Positions 25,890-36,320 of a DNA stretch of 64,000 nucleotides are shown here, piece by piece. The number at the start of each line of letters is the position of its first letter. The stretch's first letter is position 1. The translations under genes and the position numbers were made by a program. The notes under the pieces were generated by a model. It saw only the letters and a list, made by a program, of their open reading frames with translations. It searched no databases and was not told the origin of the DNA. This DNA comes from Pseudomonas xantholysinigenes (GTDB lineage Bacteria; Pseudomonadota; Gammaproteobacteria; Pseudomonadales; Pseudomonadaceae). The DNA is taken from assembly GCF_014268885.2 (NCBI RefSeq), contig NZ_CP077095.1:310001-374000 (forward strand), in the 5' to 3' direction.

Positions 25890-26333
25890 TCAGCCGAACT
25901 GCTTCTGCTGTTGCTGCTGCTTGGCCACGGCTTCCGAGGCGGCGACATAGGCATCCTGGAACTCGTCGCTCTCCAGCCAGGCCATGGTTGCGTCTTCGTC
26001 GGTGCCGTCGAGCCATTTGCGGTAGGCGGTGAACACCATGACGATGTAGTCGGTGGCGTGCTCTTCCTTGTGGCCCTTGAGTACCAGTGCCAGCAATGGG
26101 TCGACCAGGAACACCGAGATCATCGGCACCAGGCCGTTTTCCTGGGCTTCTTTCATCTTGTCGAACAGGCTGTTGTAGCTGCCCGATTCCATGGCCTTGT
26201 TGAACACCTGCTCGACGCTGGCGCTGTCGCCGGCGCTGGCCTTGACCGCCTGGCCGCTGCGCACCATGCGGTTCTGCTTGGCCTTGGTGGCGGCGCGCTT
26301 GGCGCGTTTCTGTTGTTTGCTGTTGGTGGCCAT
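25890..26333 (-). CDS. Conserved hypothetical protein with glutamine-rich tail
   Basis: A 147-residue soluble protein. A very basic N-terminus (KQQKRAKRAATKAKQNRM) precedes a helical domain (VFNKAMESGSYNSLFDKMKE, then FVDPLLALVLKGHKEEHATD) and a tail KQQQQQKQFG. I recall an orthologue at this place in P. putida. Function is unknown; the basic N-terminus could bind nucleic acid. Confidence 0.8.
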   Translation of the reverse strand: MATNSKQQKRAKRAATKAKQNRMVRSGQAVKASAGDSASVEQVFNKAMESGSYNSLFDKMKEAQENGLVPMISVFLVDPLLALVLKGHKEEHATDYIVMVFTAYRKWLDGTDEDATMAWLESDEFQDAYVAASEAVAKQQQQQKQFG

Positions 26334-26414
26334 GGGGCGAATCCTTGGGGGAGCGGGTAAAGGCGCGTATTGAAGCTTAGTTGCCCGGGAAACCCAAGTA
26401 GGTATTCGAGATTG

Positions 26415-26521
26415 TCGGGGGGCGCTTTGCGCCCCTTTCGCGACACAAGGCCGCTCCTACAGAGGTACGCGATCCCCTGTAGGAGCGGCCTCGTGCCGCG
26501 AAAGGGCTGCGCAGCAGCCCC
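26415..26521. repeat. REP pair, TAGGAGCGGCC type
   Basis: Inverted units CGACACAAGGCCGCTCCTACAG and CTGTAGGAGCGGCCTCGTG flanked by GGGGCGCTTTGCGCCCC and GGGCTGCGCAGCAGCCC hairpins, between two genes on the minus strand. Confidence 0.88.
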
Positions 26522-26527
26522 AGCGAT

Positions 26528-27538
26528 TCAGCCGGCCAGCACCGCCGGCTCATCCTCCTCGAACCCTCGCGAAGCCCGACCGACCAGCAGCGCATCCGGC
26601 GCATGTGCCACGCGGTGATCCTTGCCCGGATAATCCAGCGAATGCAGGAAGTGGCGAATGCAGTTGATCCGCGCCCGCTTCTTGTCATCCGACTTGATCA
26701 CCGTCCACGGCGCATCGGCGGTGTCGGTATGGAAGAACATGGCCTCTTTGGCCGCGGTGTAGTCCTCCCACTTGTCCAGCGACTTGATGTCGATGGGCGA
26801 CAGCTTCCAGTGCTTGAGCGGGTCGTCGCGGCGGGAGATGAAGCGGCGCAGTTGTTCCTCGCGGTTGACCGAGAACCAGAACTTGAACAGCAGGATGCCG
26901 CTGTTGCACAGCATGCGCTCAAGGTCGGGCGCCTGGCGCATGAACTCCAGGTATTGCAGTGGCGTGCAGAAGTCCATCACCTTCTCGACGCCGGCGCGGT
27001 TGTACCAGGAGCGGTCGAAGAACACCATTTCACCGGCCGTGGGCAGGTGCTGCACATAGCGCTGGAAGTACCACTGGCCCTTTTCCTGCTCGGAGGGCTT
27101 CTCCAGTGCGACGATGCGTGCGCCGCGCGGGTTCAGGTGCTCCATGAAGCGCTTGATGGTGCCGCCCTTGCCTGCGGCATCGCGGCCCTCGAACAGCACG
27201 ACGATGCGCTGGCCGGTCTCCTTGACCCAGTTCTGCACCTTGAGCAATTCGATTTGCAGCTCGTGCTTGGCCTTCTCGTAGTCCTGGCGGCGCATGCGCG
27301 TACGGTACGGGTAGCTGGCCGGCAGGCGTGCCGAGGTGCTGTCTTCGTTGCTGCCCTTGCGCGCGTTGGCCACTTCCAGGGCGGCGGGCTGTTGGCTGAC
27401 CTGGGTGATGGTCTCTGGCGCGGCGGTGCTGGTAGCGGTTTTGCGCTGGCGCGGGCGACGGGTTCGGGGCGCAGGCTTGGGGCTGCTGCCGGTCTCGACA
27501 GGCGACGGCAGGGGGAGGGTGGCGGATTCTTCGCTCAT
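26528..27538 (-). CDS. ppk2: Polyphosphate kinase 2
   Basis: A 336-residue enzyme using polyphosphate to phosphorylate nucleoside diphosphates (or the reverse). A disordered proline/threonine-rich N-terminus of about 75 residues precedes the PPK2 core: Walker A VVLFEGRDAAGKGGTIKRF, FDRSWYNRAGVEKVM (Walker B and lid), RFISRRDDPLKHWKLSPID and WTVIKSDDKKRARIN. The start at 27538 has AAGGA upstream. It resembles P. aeruginosa PPK2 in layout. Confidence 0.94.
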   Translation of the reverse strand: MSEESATLPLPSPVETGSSPKPAPRTRRPRQRKTATSTAAPETITQVSQQPAALEVANARKGSNEDSTSARLPASYPYRTRMRRQDYEKAKHELQIELLKVQNWVKETGQRIVVLFEGRDAAGKGGTIKRFMEHLNPRGARIVALEKPSEQEKGQWYFQRYVQHLPTAGEMVFFDRSWYNRAGVEKVMDFCTPLQYLEFMRQAPDLERMLCNSGILLFKFWFSVNREEQLRRFISRRDDPLKHWKLSPIDIKSLDKWEDYTAAKEAMFFHTDTADAPWTVIKSDDKKRARINCIRHFLHSLDYPGKDHRVAHAPDALLVGRASRGFEEDEPAVLAG

Positions 27539-27654
27539 GGAGGTCCTTGCGGGGTCGTTCGAATGTCCACCTGTCATCCTATGAGCGCAGGACGGGTGGC
27601 TTTTTGATGTCGATCAACCGGGCATGAAGGAAATCGGGGCAAAAATCGCAGGCA

Positions 27655-27681
27655 ACAAAAAAACCCGCACTGGGCGGGTTT
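27655..27681 (-). terminator. tRNA-Phe terminator
   Basis: On the minus strand AAACCCGC / GCGGGTTT with a five-base loop is followed by a run of T. It lies 45 bases past tRNA-Phe. Confidence 0.85.
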
Positions 27682-27725
27682 CTTGTGTCGCTTCGGGTAA
27701 CTTTGCAACCACCAGAAGCTGAAGG

Positions 27726-27801
27726 TGGTGCCCAGAGACGGAGTCGAACCGCCGACACGAGGATTTTCAATCCTCTGCTCTACCGACTGAGCTATCTGGG
27801 C
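27726..27801 (-). tRNA. tRNA-Phe (anticodon GAA)
   Basis: A 76-base gene with encoded CCA. The acceptor GCCCAGA pairs with TCTGGGC, the D arm is AGCTCAGTCGGTAGAGC, the anticodon arm GGATTGAAAATCC gives GAA, and the T arm is GGCGGTTCGACTCCGTC. Confidence 0.97.
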
Positions 27802-27891
27802 GACGAGGTGCATTAAATAGATTTCCGAACCGACCGTCAACGACTTTTTTGAAAAAATTTAAATTAATTCCGTCGCTTACGGTTTTCGGGG

Positions 27892-28164
27892 TCAATTCGA
27901 AGGCGGAACGTAGCCTTCGGCCTGGGCGTAGTCCTCACCAGCGAAGAACTTGTCCATCTCGGCCTGGATGAACTTGCGGTCCTCGGCGTTCATCATGTTC
28001 AGGCGCTTCTCGTTGATCAGCATGGTCTGGTGGTCCTGCCACTCCTTCCAGGCTTTCTGCGAGATGTTTTCGAAGATGTCCTGGCCCTTGGCACCTGGGT
28101 ACGGTGGGCGGTCGAGACCTGGCAGCTCTTCGTTGTACTTGCGGCACTTCACGGTGCGGGTCAT
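27892..28164 (-). CDS. yggX: Fe(II) trafficking / oxidative damage protection protein YggX
   Basis: A 90-residue protein with the YggX signatures [40 protein letters not shown] and [14 protein letters not shown]. It helps protect Fe-S enzymes and handle iron. Its start overlaps the mutY stop by four bases, the same pairing as in E. coli and other gammaproteobacteria. Confidence 0.96.
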   Translation of the reverse strand: MTRTVKCRKYNEELPGLDRPPYPGAKGQDIFENISQKAWKEWQDHQTMLINEKRLNMMNAEDRKFIQAEMDKFFAGEDYAQAEGYVPPSN

Positions 28165-29228
28165 GGCTTGTCTCCTGCAATCAGTTCGTCGGCCGCGCGT
28201 TGCAGCAGCTTCTTGACCGGGGCGGCGAGGCCCAGGCGCGGCGGGGTGGCGAGGTTATACCAGAGCCAGTCGGGCTCGGCCACGTGCGCGCCGACCGGGT
28301 CGACACGCACCAGCCAGGGCTCGATGGCCAGCTGGAAATGGCTGAAAGTGTGGGTCAGGCCTGCCAGGGCCTGGCGGTCGTTCAGGCGCAACCCGTGCTG
28401 GTAGGCGAGGTCGTCGAGTTGTTCGAGGTTGTCCAGCTCCGGCAGGCTCCACAGCCCGCCCCACAGGCCGGTGGATGGCCGGCGGTAGAGCAGGATCGCG
28501 CCTTCGTGGTTGGTCAGCAGCGGCATCAACGTCTTGCGCTGGGGCAGGGCCTTGCGTGGCTTGGGCTCGGGGTAGCGGGTCTCTTCGCCGTGCAGATGGG
28601 CTTCGCAGCCGCGCTGCAACGGGCAGATCAGGCAACTGGGCTTGCTACGGGTGCACAGCGTCGCGCCCATGTCCATCATCGCCTGGGTAAAGTGGTTGAC
28701 CCGGGTCATCGGCGTGAAGCGCTCGGCGCTGGCCCACAGCTGGTTGGCCACCTTCGGCTCGCCGGGGTAGCCGGCCTGCGCGGTGAAGCGGGCCAGCACG
28801 CGCTTGACGTTGCCATCGAGGATCGGCGCGCGGATGCCCATGCTGATGCTGGCGATGGCGCCTGCGGTGGAGCGGCCGATGCCGGGCAGCTCGGTGAGCT
28901 GCTCGACGCTGCGCGGAAACTCGCCGCCATGCTGCTCGACGACGATCTTCGCAGCCTTTTGCAGGTTGCGCGCGCGGGTGTAGTAGCCCAGGCCCGTCCA
29001 CAGGTGCAGCACTTCGTCCTCGGGCGCCTCGGCCAGCGCCTGCACGGTGGGCAGGGCCTGCATGAAGCGGTCGAAGTAGTTGAGCACGGTGCTGACTTGG
29101 GTCTGCTGCAACATGATTTCGGAGACCCACACCCGATACGGGGTGATGCCCTGTTGCCAGGGCAGGTCATGCCGGCCGTGCTGGTCGTACCAGTCCAGCA
29201 CGGCGCTGGAGAACTGCTGTGGGCTCAT
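28161..29228 (-). CDS. mutY: A/G-specific adenine glycosylase MutY
   Basis: A 355-residue base-excision enzyme removing A mispaired with 8-oxo[14 protein letters not shown] carries the catalytic Glu, [15 protein letters not shown] is the helix-hairpin-helix, [10 protein letters not shown] has the catalytic Asp, and [17 protein letters not shown] binds the [4Fe-4S] cluster. The C-terminal NUDIX-like domain reads 8-oxoG ([12 protein letters not shown]). It overlaps asmA and yggX by four bases each, forming one operon. Confidence 0.97.
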   Translation of the reverse strand: MSPQQFSSAVLDWYDQHGRHDLPWQQGITPYRVWVSEIMLQQTQVSTVLNYFDRFMQALPTVQALAEAPEDEVLHLWTGLGYYTRARNLQKAAKIVVEQHGGEFPRSVEQLTELPGIGRSTAGAIASISMGIRAPILDGNVKRVLARFTAQAGYPGEPKVANQLWASAERFTPMTRVNHFTQAMMDMGATLCTRSKPSCLICPLQRGCEAHLHGEETRYPEPKPRKALPQRKTLMPLLTNHEGAILLYRRPSTGLWGGLWSLPELDNLEQLDDLAYQHGLRLNDRQALAGLTHTFSHFQLAIEPWLVRVDPVGAHVAEPDWLWYNLATPPRLGLAAPVKKLLQRAADELIAGDKP

Positions 29229-31480
29229 CGTTTGAACAGCCCCTTCAGTGCGTCTTTCAGTTCCGGGCTGACCTTGTCGCCGAGTTTTTCTTCAAGCTTC
29301 TGGTCGATCTTGTCTTTCAGACGGTTGCCGGCCAGCTTGGCGGCTACCTTGCCCAGGCCGTCCTGGTCCAGGCGGCAGGCCTTGGCCCCCAGCTCCAGCG
29401 GGCCGCGGCAGCGCAGCGGCACTTCGACGCCGACATAGCGCTCGTTGACCTGGCAGGCCGGGTCGGGCATGGCGCGCTGGTCGCCTTCGACGACCACGCC
29501 GACGTTGTAGTCCATGCCCAACACGCGCAGGTCGAGGTCGCCGTGGCCGTTGACGGTCAGGCCCGGGATGCGTGCCTTGAGGTCGGGGTTGCTGGCCACG
29601 CCGTTGCGGATCACCAGGCTGCCGCGCAGTTCCTGGAACGGCGTGTCCTTGCCGCGTGGCTCACCGCTCAGTTGCTTGCGGTTGAGCGTGGCGATGGCCT
29701 GGCACAGTTGCTGTTCGAGGTTGGCGTTGACCAGCACGCCGTCGTTGATGCTGAAGCTGGCGTTGCCGTTGAGGGTGTCGACCAGCGCTTTCTGGCTATT
29801 GCCGGTGGCGGTGAGGTCGCTGTTCAGGGTCAGCAGGCCCTTGACCGGCGGCTGTTGATCCGGACTTTCGCCCTTGATGAAGTGCTCCACCGGCACCCGG
29901 TTGATCTTGGTGTTGATCCCAAGCTGTGGCACGGCCGGTCGCACATCGACGGTGCCCTTGGCTTCGAAGGTACCGTTGTACAGGCTGCCGCGCAGGGTCT
30001 GCAGGGTTAGCAGGCCGCCCTGGCCGCTGGCGTTGAGCTGGGCGTCGCTGATCGGCAGCTTGTCCAGGGTGAGGGCGCCGAAGCCCAGGTCCGCTTGCAG
30101 GTCGAGGGCACGCAGGCGGTCGACCGGCAGCAGCTTGTCGGTGCTCCAGGCAACCTGGGTCGGGGCATTGGGCAGCGGCGTGGAGCCGGCGCCGGCCACC
30201 GCCGTGGCTTCCTGTTGCTTGACCTCGGCCTGGCGCGCGGCGCTGGCGCCCTTGGCCTGTTCACTCTTGGCCGGCAGGTAGCGATCGGCGTTGAAGGTGT
30301 CGCCTTTCAGGCGTATGCGCAGGGCTTGCTTGGCGAAGTCTTCCACCGCCACGCGGCCGCTGAAGGTGCTGTCGTCCAGTTTCACCGCCAGGTCTTCCAG
30401 GGCCAGGCTGTTCGGCGAGCCCTCCAGGCGGGTGACCAGCTCGAGCTTCTTGAATACCGCAGGGTCGGCGGTGGCCGGCAGTGGATGGCCGATGCCATCG
30501 AGGAAGGTGCGCAGGTCGAACTGGGCGATGGACAGGCCGCCGCTTACCTGTGGCGCTTTATCCAGGTCGCGCAGGTTCAGTTCGCCAAGGGCGCGCAGCT
30601 GGTTGGCCGAAACCTTCAGGCCGCTCCACGAGGCGACGTTGGCACCCAGGTCGACCAGCACTTGGCCTTGGGCAACGAAGGTCAGGGTCTTGCCGGCCAG
30701 CGGCTCGCCCGAGGTTTCACCAGACAGGCGCATGTCCTCGAGGTTGTAGCGCTTGAGCTTGCGGTCAAAGCGCAGCTCGCCGGTCAGCTCGGTGCGCGCC
30801 TTGAGGTTCGGCTGGCTGGCGCTGAGGAAGGCACTGGCCTTGAGCGGGATGTTCGCGCCCTCGTGCACGGGGCCGGTGCTCAGCTGGATGCTTTCGGCGC
30901 CGTAGCTCTGGCCGGCCTTTTCGTCGGTGTAGAGCACACGGGCGTTGTTGACGGTCAGGCTGTCGATGTCGAGCTTGACCGAGCGTTCGCTGGTTTGCGC
31001 TTGGGCGGGGGCGGGGGCGGAGCCCGGCGCCTCGGCAGGCGAGCTGGCCGGGTTGCCGGCGACGCTCGGCTCGGGCAGCGGCTTGCCGATGTCTTCCCAG
31101 TTGCCATGGCCGTTGGCGTCGCGGGTGAGGGTCAGGTTGAGGCCTTCGACCCGCACATCGCTCATCTGCACCTCGCGGCGCAGCAGCGGCAGCACACGCA
31201 CCGACAGGCCGAGCATCTGCAGGTCGGCGAACGGTACCTTGGGGTTGTTCAGCGTGGCGATGCTCGCCTCGTGCAGCTCCAGGCCCAGCCAGGGGAACAG
31301 GCTCCAGCCGATGTCGCCGTTGAGGGTCAGCTCGACATGGGCCTTTTCGCGGGCCAGTTGGCGGATTTCGTCTTTGTAGTCGTTGGGATCGAAGAGGTGG
31401 GTCAGGGCGAAGCCCAGCGCCACGATGATCAGCAACAACCCGAGAAGCCCCAGCCCCAGGATTTTGCCGAACGCTTTCAT
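29225..31480 (-). CDS. AsmA family protein
   Basis: A 751-residue envelope protein with an N-terminal membrane anchor ([20 protein letters not shown]), then the AsmA N-domain ([40 protein letters not shown]) and a long beta-rich periplasmic region with a C-terminal AsmA_2 domain. These proteins are thought to bridge the membranes for phospholipid transport. It heads the asmA-mutY-yggX operon. Confidence 0.92.
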   Translation of the reverse strand: MKAFGKILGLGLLGLLLIIVALGFALTHLFDPNDYKDEIRQLAREKAHVELTLNGDIGWSLFPWLGLELHEASIATLNNPKVPFADLQMLGLSVRVLPLLRREVQMSDVRVEGLNLTLTRDANGHGNWEDIGKPLPEPSVAGNPASSPAEAPGSAPAPAQAQTSERSVKLDIDSLTVNNARVLYTDEKAGQSYGAESIQLSTGPVHEGANIPLKASAFLSASQPNLKARTELTGELRFDRKLKRYNLEDMRLSGETSGEPLAGKTLTFVAQGQVLVDLGANVASWSGLKVSANQLRALGELNLRDLDKAPQVSGGLSIAQFDLRTFLDGIGHPLPATADPAVFKKLELVTRLEGSPNSLALEDLAVKLDDSTFSGRVAVEDFAKQALRIRLKGDTFNADRYLPAKSEQAKGASAARQAEVKQQEATAVAGAGSTPLPNAPTQVAWSTDKLLPVDRLRALDLQADLGFGALTLDKLPISDAQLNASGQGGLLTLQTLRGSLYNGTFEAKGTVDVRPAVPQLGINTKINRVPVEHFIKGESPDQQPPVKGLLTLNSDLTATGNSQKALVDTLNGNASFSINDGVLVNANLEQQLCQAIATLNRKQLSGEPRGKDTPFQELRGSLVIRNGVASNPDLKARIPGLTVNGHGDLDLRVLGMDYNVGVVVEGDQRAMPDPACQVNERYVGVEVPLRCRGPLELGAKACRLDQDGLGKVAAKLAGNRLKDKIDQKLEEKLGDKVSPELKDALKGLFKR

Positions 31481-31948
31481 GGGCGAGTCCTTGTAGTCCG
31501 ATTATGAAATTCAGCGGCGAGTATAGCGCCGTGGCACTTGGCTCTGCGCATTCGACGTTTCGACAGTGCCCAGAGAAGCAGTTCCTTCATGAACGGGCTG
31601 TGACTGTTGTGGGAGCGGGCTTGTCGGACCGCCGCATCGCCGCGAAGCAAGTGATGCGGTGCCTGGCACCGGCTACGCCGGTGTTCGCGGCTGAAGCCGC
31701 TCCCACAGGGACCGCGCTAGCTTTAGCAGTTGAGCAAGGCAGTTGCTCCCACAGGATTGACCATTTCAGTTGACGAAAAAAACACGATATCAGATTGCTT
31801 CCATGCCACTGGCTGCTGGTACTCTTGCGCCGCCCGTGGAGCCCCCGCGACGCATTGTCGCGGGCGATGCCGCAAACGGCCGGGTTGCCTTGCGTGCAGC
31901 CACACAGAGCCGTCCACGCGCACAGCCCACCTACAAAAGGAACAATCC
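31481..31948. other. Intergenic region with a REP-like inverted repeat (31608-31718)
   Basis: TTGTGGGAGCGGGCTTGTCGG and GGCTGAAGCCGCTCCCACAG form the outer arms of a divergent REP pair with CACCGGCTACGCCGGTG inside. The rest would hold the divergent promoters of asmA and the OFA transporter gene. No gene is supported here. Confidence 0.6.
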
Positions 31949-33607
31949 ATGAACAGCAGTATCACGGCGGGGGCAGTGGCGAGCGCGCCAGGCTTCCTGT
32001 CGAAGGAGCGCATCATCGCCCGTCCGGGCTTCAACCGCTGGCTGGTGCCGCCGGCGGCCCTGGCCATCCACCTGTGCATCGGCATGGCCTATGGCTTCTC
32101 GGTGTTCTGGCTGCCGCTGTCCCAGGCGCTGGGCGTCAGCGCGCCGGTGGCCTGCGCCGCCGACATGGGCTTCGTCGCCCGCCTGTTCAGCGCCGAGTGC
32201 GACTGGCCGATCTCCATGCTCAGCTGGATCTACACCCTGTTCTTCGTGTTCCTCGGCTGCTCGGCCGCGGTGCTCGGCGGCTGGCTGGAGCATGCAGGCC
32301 CGCGCAAGGCCGGCCTGGTTTCGGCGCTGTGCTGGTGCGGCGGCCTGCTGATCTCGGCGATCGGCGTGAAGACCCATCAGCTGTGGCTGATGTGGCTGGG
32401 TTCGGGGGTGATCGGGGGGATAGGCCTGGGCCTGGGCTACATTTCGCCGGTGTCGACCTTGATCAAATGGTTCCCGGACAAGCGCGGCATGGCCACCGGC
32501 ATGGCGATCATGGGCTTTGGCGGAGGTGCCATGGTGGGCGCGCCGCTGGCTACTGCCTTGATGGGGCATTTCTCCAGCCCGACCGAGGTGGGCGTGTGGC
32601 AGAGCTTCGTCGCCATGGCCGCGATCTACTTCGTGTTCATGACCGCTGGCGCCCTGGCCTACCGCGTGCCGCCGACCGGCTGGAAGCCTGAGGGCTGGAC
32701 GCCACCGGCGAAGAAGGCCAACGCCATGGTCACCGACCGCCACGTGCACGTCAGCGTGGCCTGGAAGACCCCGCAGTTCGCCCTGGTCTGGCTGGTGCTG
32801 TGCCTGAACGTCTCGGCGGGTATCGGCATCCTCGGCATGGCCTCGCCGCTGCTGCAGGAAGTGTTCGCCGGCAAGCTGCTGGGCAACGAACTGACCTTCG
32901 GCGAGCTGAACGCCGCGCAGCTGGCGCAGATTGCCGCCATCGCCGCCGGCTTCACCGGCCTGCTGAGCCTGTTCAACATTGGTGGGCGGTTCTTCTGGGC
33001 GTCGTTCTCCGACTACATTGGTCGCAAGAATACCTACTTTGCCTTCTTCGCCCTGGGCGTGGGCCTTTACAGCCTGGTGCCGAACATGGGCCACATCGGC
33101 AACGTCGCGCTGTTCGTGGTGGCGTTCTGCATCATCCTGTCGATGTACGGCGGCGGTTTCGCCACGGTGCCGGCGTACCTGGCCGACCTGTTCGGCACGC
33201 AGATGGTCGGCGCCATCCATGGTCGCCTGTTGACCGCCTGGGCGGCGGCTGGCGTGCTGGGGCCGGTGCTGATCACCTACCTGCGCGAGGCGCAGCTGGC
33301 GGCGGGCGTGGAGCGGGCAGCGGCCTACGACATGACCTTGTACATCCTCGCCGGCTTGCTGGTGCTGGGCTTCATCTGCAACCTGCTGGTGCGACCGGTG
33401 GCGGACAAGTACTTCATGACCGATGCCGAACTGGCTGCCGAGCGCGCGCTGAGCCATGACAAGGGCGCGGATTCGGCGCGTGCGCTGGAATGGCATGCGG
33501 CGCCGGGCAGCCTGCCGTTGGTGCTGCTGGCCTGGGCCGTGGTGGTGATTCCGCTGGCCTGGGGGGTGTGGATCACCTTGCAGAAGACCGCAGTGCTGTT
33601 CCATTGA
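31949..33607 (+). CDS. OFA-family MFS transporter (oxalate/formate antiporter-like)
   Basis: A 552-residue major-facilitator protein with about 12 helices. RWLVPPAALAIHLCIGMAYG then FSVFWLPL, GIGLGLGYISPVSTLIKWFP and DKRGMATGMAIMGFGGGAM are typical OxlT/OFA motifs. A long loop before helix 7 and an extra C-terminal helix explain the length. The substrate is probably a small organic anion. The start at 31949 has AAAAGGA upstream. Confidence 0.88.
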   Translation: MNSSITAGAVASAPGFLSKERIIARPGFNRWLVPPAALAIHLCIGMAYGFSVFWLPLSQALGVSAPVACAADMGFVARLFSAECDWPISMLSWIYTLFFVFLGCSAAVLGGWLEHAGPRKAGLVSALCWCGGLLISAIGVKTHQLWLMWLGSGVIGGIGLGLGYISPVSTLIKWFPDKRGMATGMAIMGFGGGAMVGAPLATALMGHFSSPTEVGVWQSFVAMAAIYFVFMTAGALAYRVPPTGWKPEGWTPPAKKANAMVTDRHVHVSVAWKTPQFALVWLVLCLNVSAGIGILGMASPLLQEVFAGKLLGNELTFGELNAAQLAQIAAIAAGFTGLLSLFNIGGRFFWASFSDYIGRKNTYFAFFALGVGLYSLVPNMGHIGNVALFVVAFCIILSMYGGGFATVPAYLADLFGTQMVGAIHGRLLTAWAAAGVLGPVLITYLREAQLAAGVERAAAYDMTLYILAGLLVLGFICNLLVRPVADKYFMTDAELAAERALSHDKGADSARALEWHAAPGSLPLVLLAWAVVVIPLAWGVWITLQKTAVLFH

Positions 33608-33619
33608 GGTAGAGGCATT

Positions 33620-33739
33620 GGGGGCGCTTTGCGCCCCTTTCGCGGCGCAAGGCCGCTCCCATAGGCATTGCGTACCTTCAGGGTTACGAGGTTCCTGTAG
33701 GAGCGGCCTTGTGTCGCGATGGGCTGCGACGCAGCCCCA
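33620..33739. repeat. REP pair, TAGGAGCGGCC type
   Basis: Inverted GGCGCAAGGCCGCTCCCATAGG and CCTGTAGGAGCGGCCTTGTG units with GGGGCGCTTTGCGCCCC and GGGCTGCGACGCAGCCC ends, downstream of the transporter gene. Confidence 0.88.
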
Positions 33740-33811
33740 AAAGGTGCTTGTATAGACCTGTAGACCCGTCCCGCCCCCGTAATTACTAGCCCTGCCATAT
33801 GTCATCCGCGT

Positions 33812-33840
33812 TTCAAGCCGGCGCATTCTGGGCCTATAAT
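33812..33840 (+). promoter_or_regulatory. hisB promoter
   Basis: A consensus -10 hexamer TATAAT (33835-33840) sits 37 bases before the hisB start. The best -35 at 17-bp spacing is TTCAAG (33812-33817), weak. Transcription would begin near 33847. Confidence 0.6.
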
Positions 33841-33877
33841 GGAGCCCTTTTCGCCCAATGATTTTGCGGAGCTGGTG

Positions 33878-34471
33878 ATGGTCGAACGTAAGGCTTCCGT
33901 CGAGCGCAATACCCTGGAAACCCAGGTCAAGTGCTCGATCAACCTCGATGGCAGCGGCAAGGCCCGATTCGAAATCGGCGTGCCTTTCCTTGAACACATG
34001 CTCGACCAGATCGCCCGACATGGGCTGATCGATCTGGACATCGAGTGCAAGGGCGACCTGCATATCGACGATCACCATACCGTCGAGGACGTCGGCATCA
34101 CCCTGGGCATGGCGTTCGCCCAGGCCATCGGCGACAAGAAGGGCATCTTCCGCTACGGCCATGCCTATGTGCCCCTGGACGAAGCCCTGTCGCGGGTGGT
34201 CATCGACTTCTCTGGCCGTCCGGGCCTGCAGATGCACGTGCCCTATACCCGTGCCACTGTCGGCGGCTTCGATGTCGACCTGTTCCAGGAGTTCTTCCAG
34301 GGCTTCGTCAACCACGCCCTGGTGACCCTGCACATCGACAACCTGCGTGGCCACAACACCCACCACCAGATCGAGACCGTGTTCAAGGCATTCGGCCGCG
34401 CCCTGCGCATGGCCATCACCCTTGACGAGCGCATGGCCGGGCAGATGCCTTCCACCAAGGGATGCCTGTAA
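33878..34471 (+). CDS. hisB: Imidazoleglycerol-phosphate dehydratase HisB
   Basis: A 197-residue manganese enzyme for histidine synthesis. It shows [15 protein letters not shown], the [11 protein letters not shown] metal site, its repeat [17 protein letters not shown], and ends MPSTKG. The start at 33878 ([12 protein letters not shown]) gives the usual length and has GGAG upstream; an ATG 13 codons earlier is rejected. Its stop abuts hisH. Confidence 0.97.
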   Translation: MVERKASVERNTLETQVKCSINLDGSGKARFEIGVPFLEHMLDQIARHGLIDLDIECKGDLHIDDHHTVEDVGITLGMAFAQAIGDKKGIFRYGHAYVPLDEALSRVVIDFSGRPGLQMHVPYTRATVGGFDVDLFQEFFQGFVNHALVTLHIDNLRGHNTHHQIETVFKAFGRALRMAITLDERMAGQMPSTKGCL

Positions 34472-35110
34472 ATGCAGACGGTAGCCGTAATCGACTATGG
34501 CATGGGCAACCTGCACTCGGTGGCCAAGGCCCTGGAGCACGTGGGCGCCGGCAAGGTCCTGGTGACCAGCGACGCCGCGGTGATTCGTGAAGCCGATCGC
34601 GTGGTGTTCCCAGGCGTTGGCGCAATTCGCGACTGCATGGCCGAGATTCGCCGCCTGGGCTTCGACAGCCTGGTCCGCGAGGTTAGCCAGGATCGCCCGT
34701 TCCTCGGTATCTGCGTCGGCATGCAGGCGCTGCTCGAGCACAGCGAGGAAAACGCCGGCGTCGACTGCATCGGCCTGTTCCCCGGCCAGGTGCGCTTCTT
34801 CGGCAAGGACCTGCAGGAAGACGGCGAGCACCTGAAAGTGCCGCACATGGGTTGGAACGAAGTCGGCCAGACCAACGACCACCCGCTGTGGCACGACATT
34901 CCCGATCGCGCGCGTTTCTACTTTGTGCACAGCTACTTCATCGAGGCCGGTAAGCCGAGCCAGGTGGTGGGTCGCGGCCACTATGGCGTCGACTTCGCCG
35001 CCGCGCTGGCCGAGGGCTCGCGCTTTGCCGTGCAGTTCCACCCAGAGAAGAGCCACACCCACGGCCTGCAGTTGCTGCAGAACTTCGTCGCCTGGGACGG
35101 GCGCTGGTAA
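34472..35110 (+). CDS. hisH: Imidazole glycerol phosphate synthase glutaminase subunit HisH
   Basis: A 212-residue class-I glutamine amidotransferase that feeds ammonia to HisF. The nucleophile Cys is in [14 protein letters not shown], and the His/Glu pair is in [26 protein letters not shown] is the oxyanion region. It starts directly after hisB. Confidence 0.97.
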   Translation: MQTVAVIDYGMGNLHSVAKALEHVGAGKVLVTSDAAVIREADRVVFPGVGAIRDCMAEIRRLGFDSLVREVSQDRPFLGICVGMQALLEHSEENAGVDCIGLFPGQVRFFGKDLQEDGEHLKVPHMGWNEVGQTNDHPLWHDIPDRARFYFVHSYFIEAGKPSQVVGRGHYGVDFAAALAEGSRFAVQFHPEKSHTHGLQLLQNFVAWDGRW

Positions 35111-35371
35111 ATGAGCAGATCGCGGAGCAAGGCCCCCGTCATCACCCTGGCCCCGGAGCAGGAGCGCGAGGCGCTCGACACGCTCAAGCGTTTTCTCGAA
35201 GACCGCTTCGAGCTGCAGCTGGGGTCGTTCGAGGTGGCCGAGGTCCTCGAGCTGTTCAGCAAAGAGATTGCACCCCACTACTACAACAGGGCGATTGCCG
35301 ATGTTCAGCTGCACCTCAAGGAGCGGTTCGAAAGCATCGAAAGCGACCTGTGGGCTTTAGAAAAGAGCTGA
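35111..35371 (+). CDS. DUF2164 family protein
   Basis: An 86-residue protein with the DUF2164 signature: [57 protein letters not shown]. It lies directly after hisH and before hisA, so it is made with the histidine enzymes in this group. Its function is unknown. Confidence 0.9.
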   Translation: MSRSRSKAPVITLAPEQEREALDTLKRFLEDRFELQLGSFEVAEVLELFSKEIAPHYYNRAIADVQLHLKERFESIESDLWALEKS

Positions 35372-35467
35372 AAGCTTCAAGCTTCAAGCTTCAAGCCAAA
35401 GCTGGATCGCCAATCCGACACATAATGCGCATTGCTTGCAGCTTGTCGCTTGCAGCTTGCAGCTTGA
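35370..35467. repeat. 7-mer (CAAGCTT/GCAGCTT) repeat hairpin before hisA
   Basis: GAAAGCTTCAAGCTTCAAGC and GCTTGCAGCTTGCAGCTTGA, each built of 7-base units, are mutually complementary around a spacer of about 40 bases. The pair would form a long stem in the his transcript. Confidence 0.7.
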
Positions 35468-35478
35468 AAGGAAAGAGC

Positions 35479-36210
35479 ATGCTGATTATCCCCGCTATCG
35501 ATCTCAAGGACGGTGCCTGCGTACGCCTGCGCCAAGGCCGCATGGAAGACTCCACCGTATTCTCCGACGACCCGGTGAGCATGGCCGCCAAATGGGTCGA
35601 GGGTGGCTGCCGTCGCCTGCACCTGGTCGACCTCAACGGCGCCTTCGAAGGCCAGCCGGTCAATGGTGAAGTGGTCACTGCCATCGCCAAGCGCTACCCG
35701 ACCCTGCCGATCCAGATCGGCGGCGGCATCCGCTCGCTGGAAACCATCGAGCACTACGTCAAGGCTGGCGTCAGCTACGTGATCATCGGCACCAAGGCGG
35801 TCAAGCAGCCTGAGTTCGTCGCCGAGGCGTGCAAGGCCTTCCCGGGCAAGATCATCGTTGGCCTGGACGCCAAGGACGGTTTCGTCGCCACCGACGGCTG
35901 GGCCGAAGTCAGCTCGGTGCAGGTCATTGACCTGGCCAAGCGTTTCGAGGCTGATGGCGTGTCGTCGATCGTCTACACCGACATCGCCAAGGACGGCATG
36001 ATGCAAGGCTGCAACGTGCCCTTCACCAAGGCCCTGGCCGAAGCCACCCGCATCCCGGTGATCGCCTCGGGCGGCATCCACAACCTGGGTGACATCAAGG
36101 CCCTGCTGGACGCCAAGGCGCCGGGCATCATCGGCGCCATCACCGGCCGTGCCATCTATGAAGGCACCCTCGACGTCGCCGAGGCCCAGGCCTTCTGCGA
36201 CAACTATTGA
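35479..36210 (+). CDS. hisA: Phosphoribosyl-formimino-AICAR phosphate isomerase HisA
   Basis: A 243-residue TIM-barrel enzyme: [20 protein letters not shown] has the catalytic Asp, [12 protein letters not shown] and [15 protein letters not shown] bind phosphate, [14 protein letters not shown] holds the second Asp, and [15 protein letters not shown] and [11 protein letters not shown] close the barrel. The start at 35479 has AAAGGA upstream; earlier in-frame sequence is the repeat hairpin. Confidence 0.97.
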   Translation: MLIIPAIDLKDGACVRLRQGRMEDSTVFSDDPVSMAAKWVEGGCRRLHLVDLNGAFEGQPVNGEVVTAIAKRYPTLPIQIGGGIRSLETIEHYVKAGVSYVIIGTKAVKQPEFVAEACKAFPGKIIVGLDAKDGFVATDGWAEVSSVQVIDLAKRFEADGVSSIVYTDIAKDGMMQGCNVPFTKALAEATRIPVIASGGIHNLGDIKALLDAKAPGIIGAITGRAIYEGTLDVAEAQAFCDNY

Positions 36211-36213
36211 ATA

Positions 36214-36302
36214 GGAGCGGCAAGCTGCAAGCGGCAAGCTGCAAGAGAAAAGCCGGACCGCGTACTGCTTTATCTTGCAGCTTGCCGCTTGAAGCTTGCA
36301 GC
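36214..36302. repeat. 7-mer (GCAAGCT) repeat hairpin between hisA and hisF
   Basis: GGCAAGCTGCAAGCGGCAAG and CTTGCAGCTTGCCGCTTGAA arms are complementary around about 30 bases. This is the second copy of the element before hisA, in the same operon. Confidence 0.72.
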
Positions 36303-36320
36303 TGCTCCCCAGGAGCTCCC

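Noticed and set aside
31931..35314. A 1127-codon open frame on the minus strand
   Set aside because: It runs antisense to the OFA transporter and hisB/hisH, which have clear family motifs. The translation is rich in His, Gln, Gly and Val as expected for the shadow of a high-GC gene.
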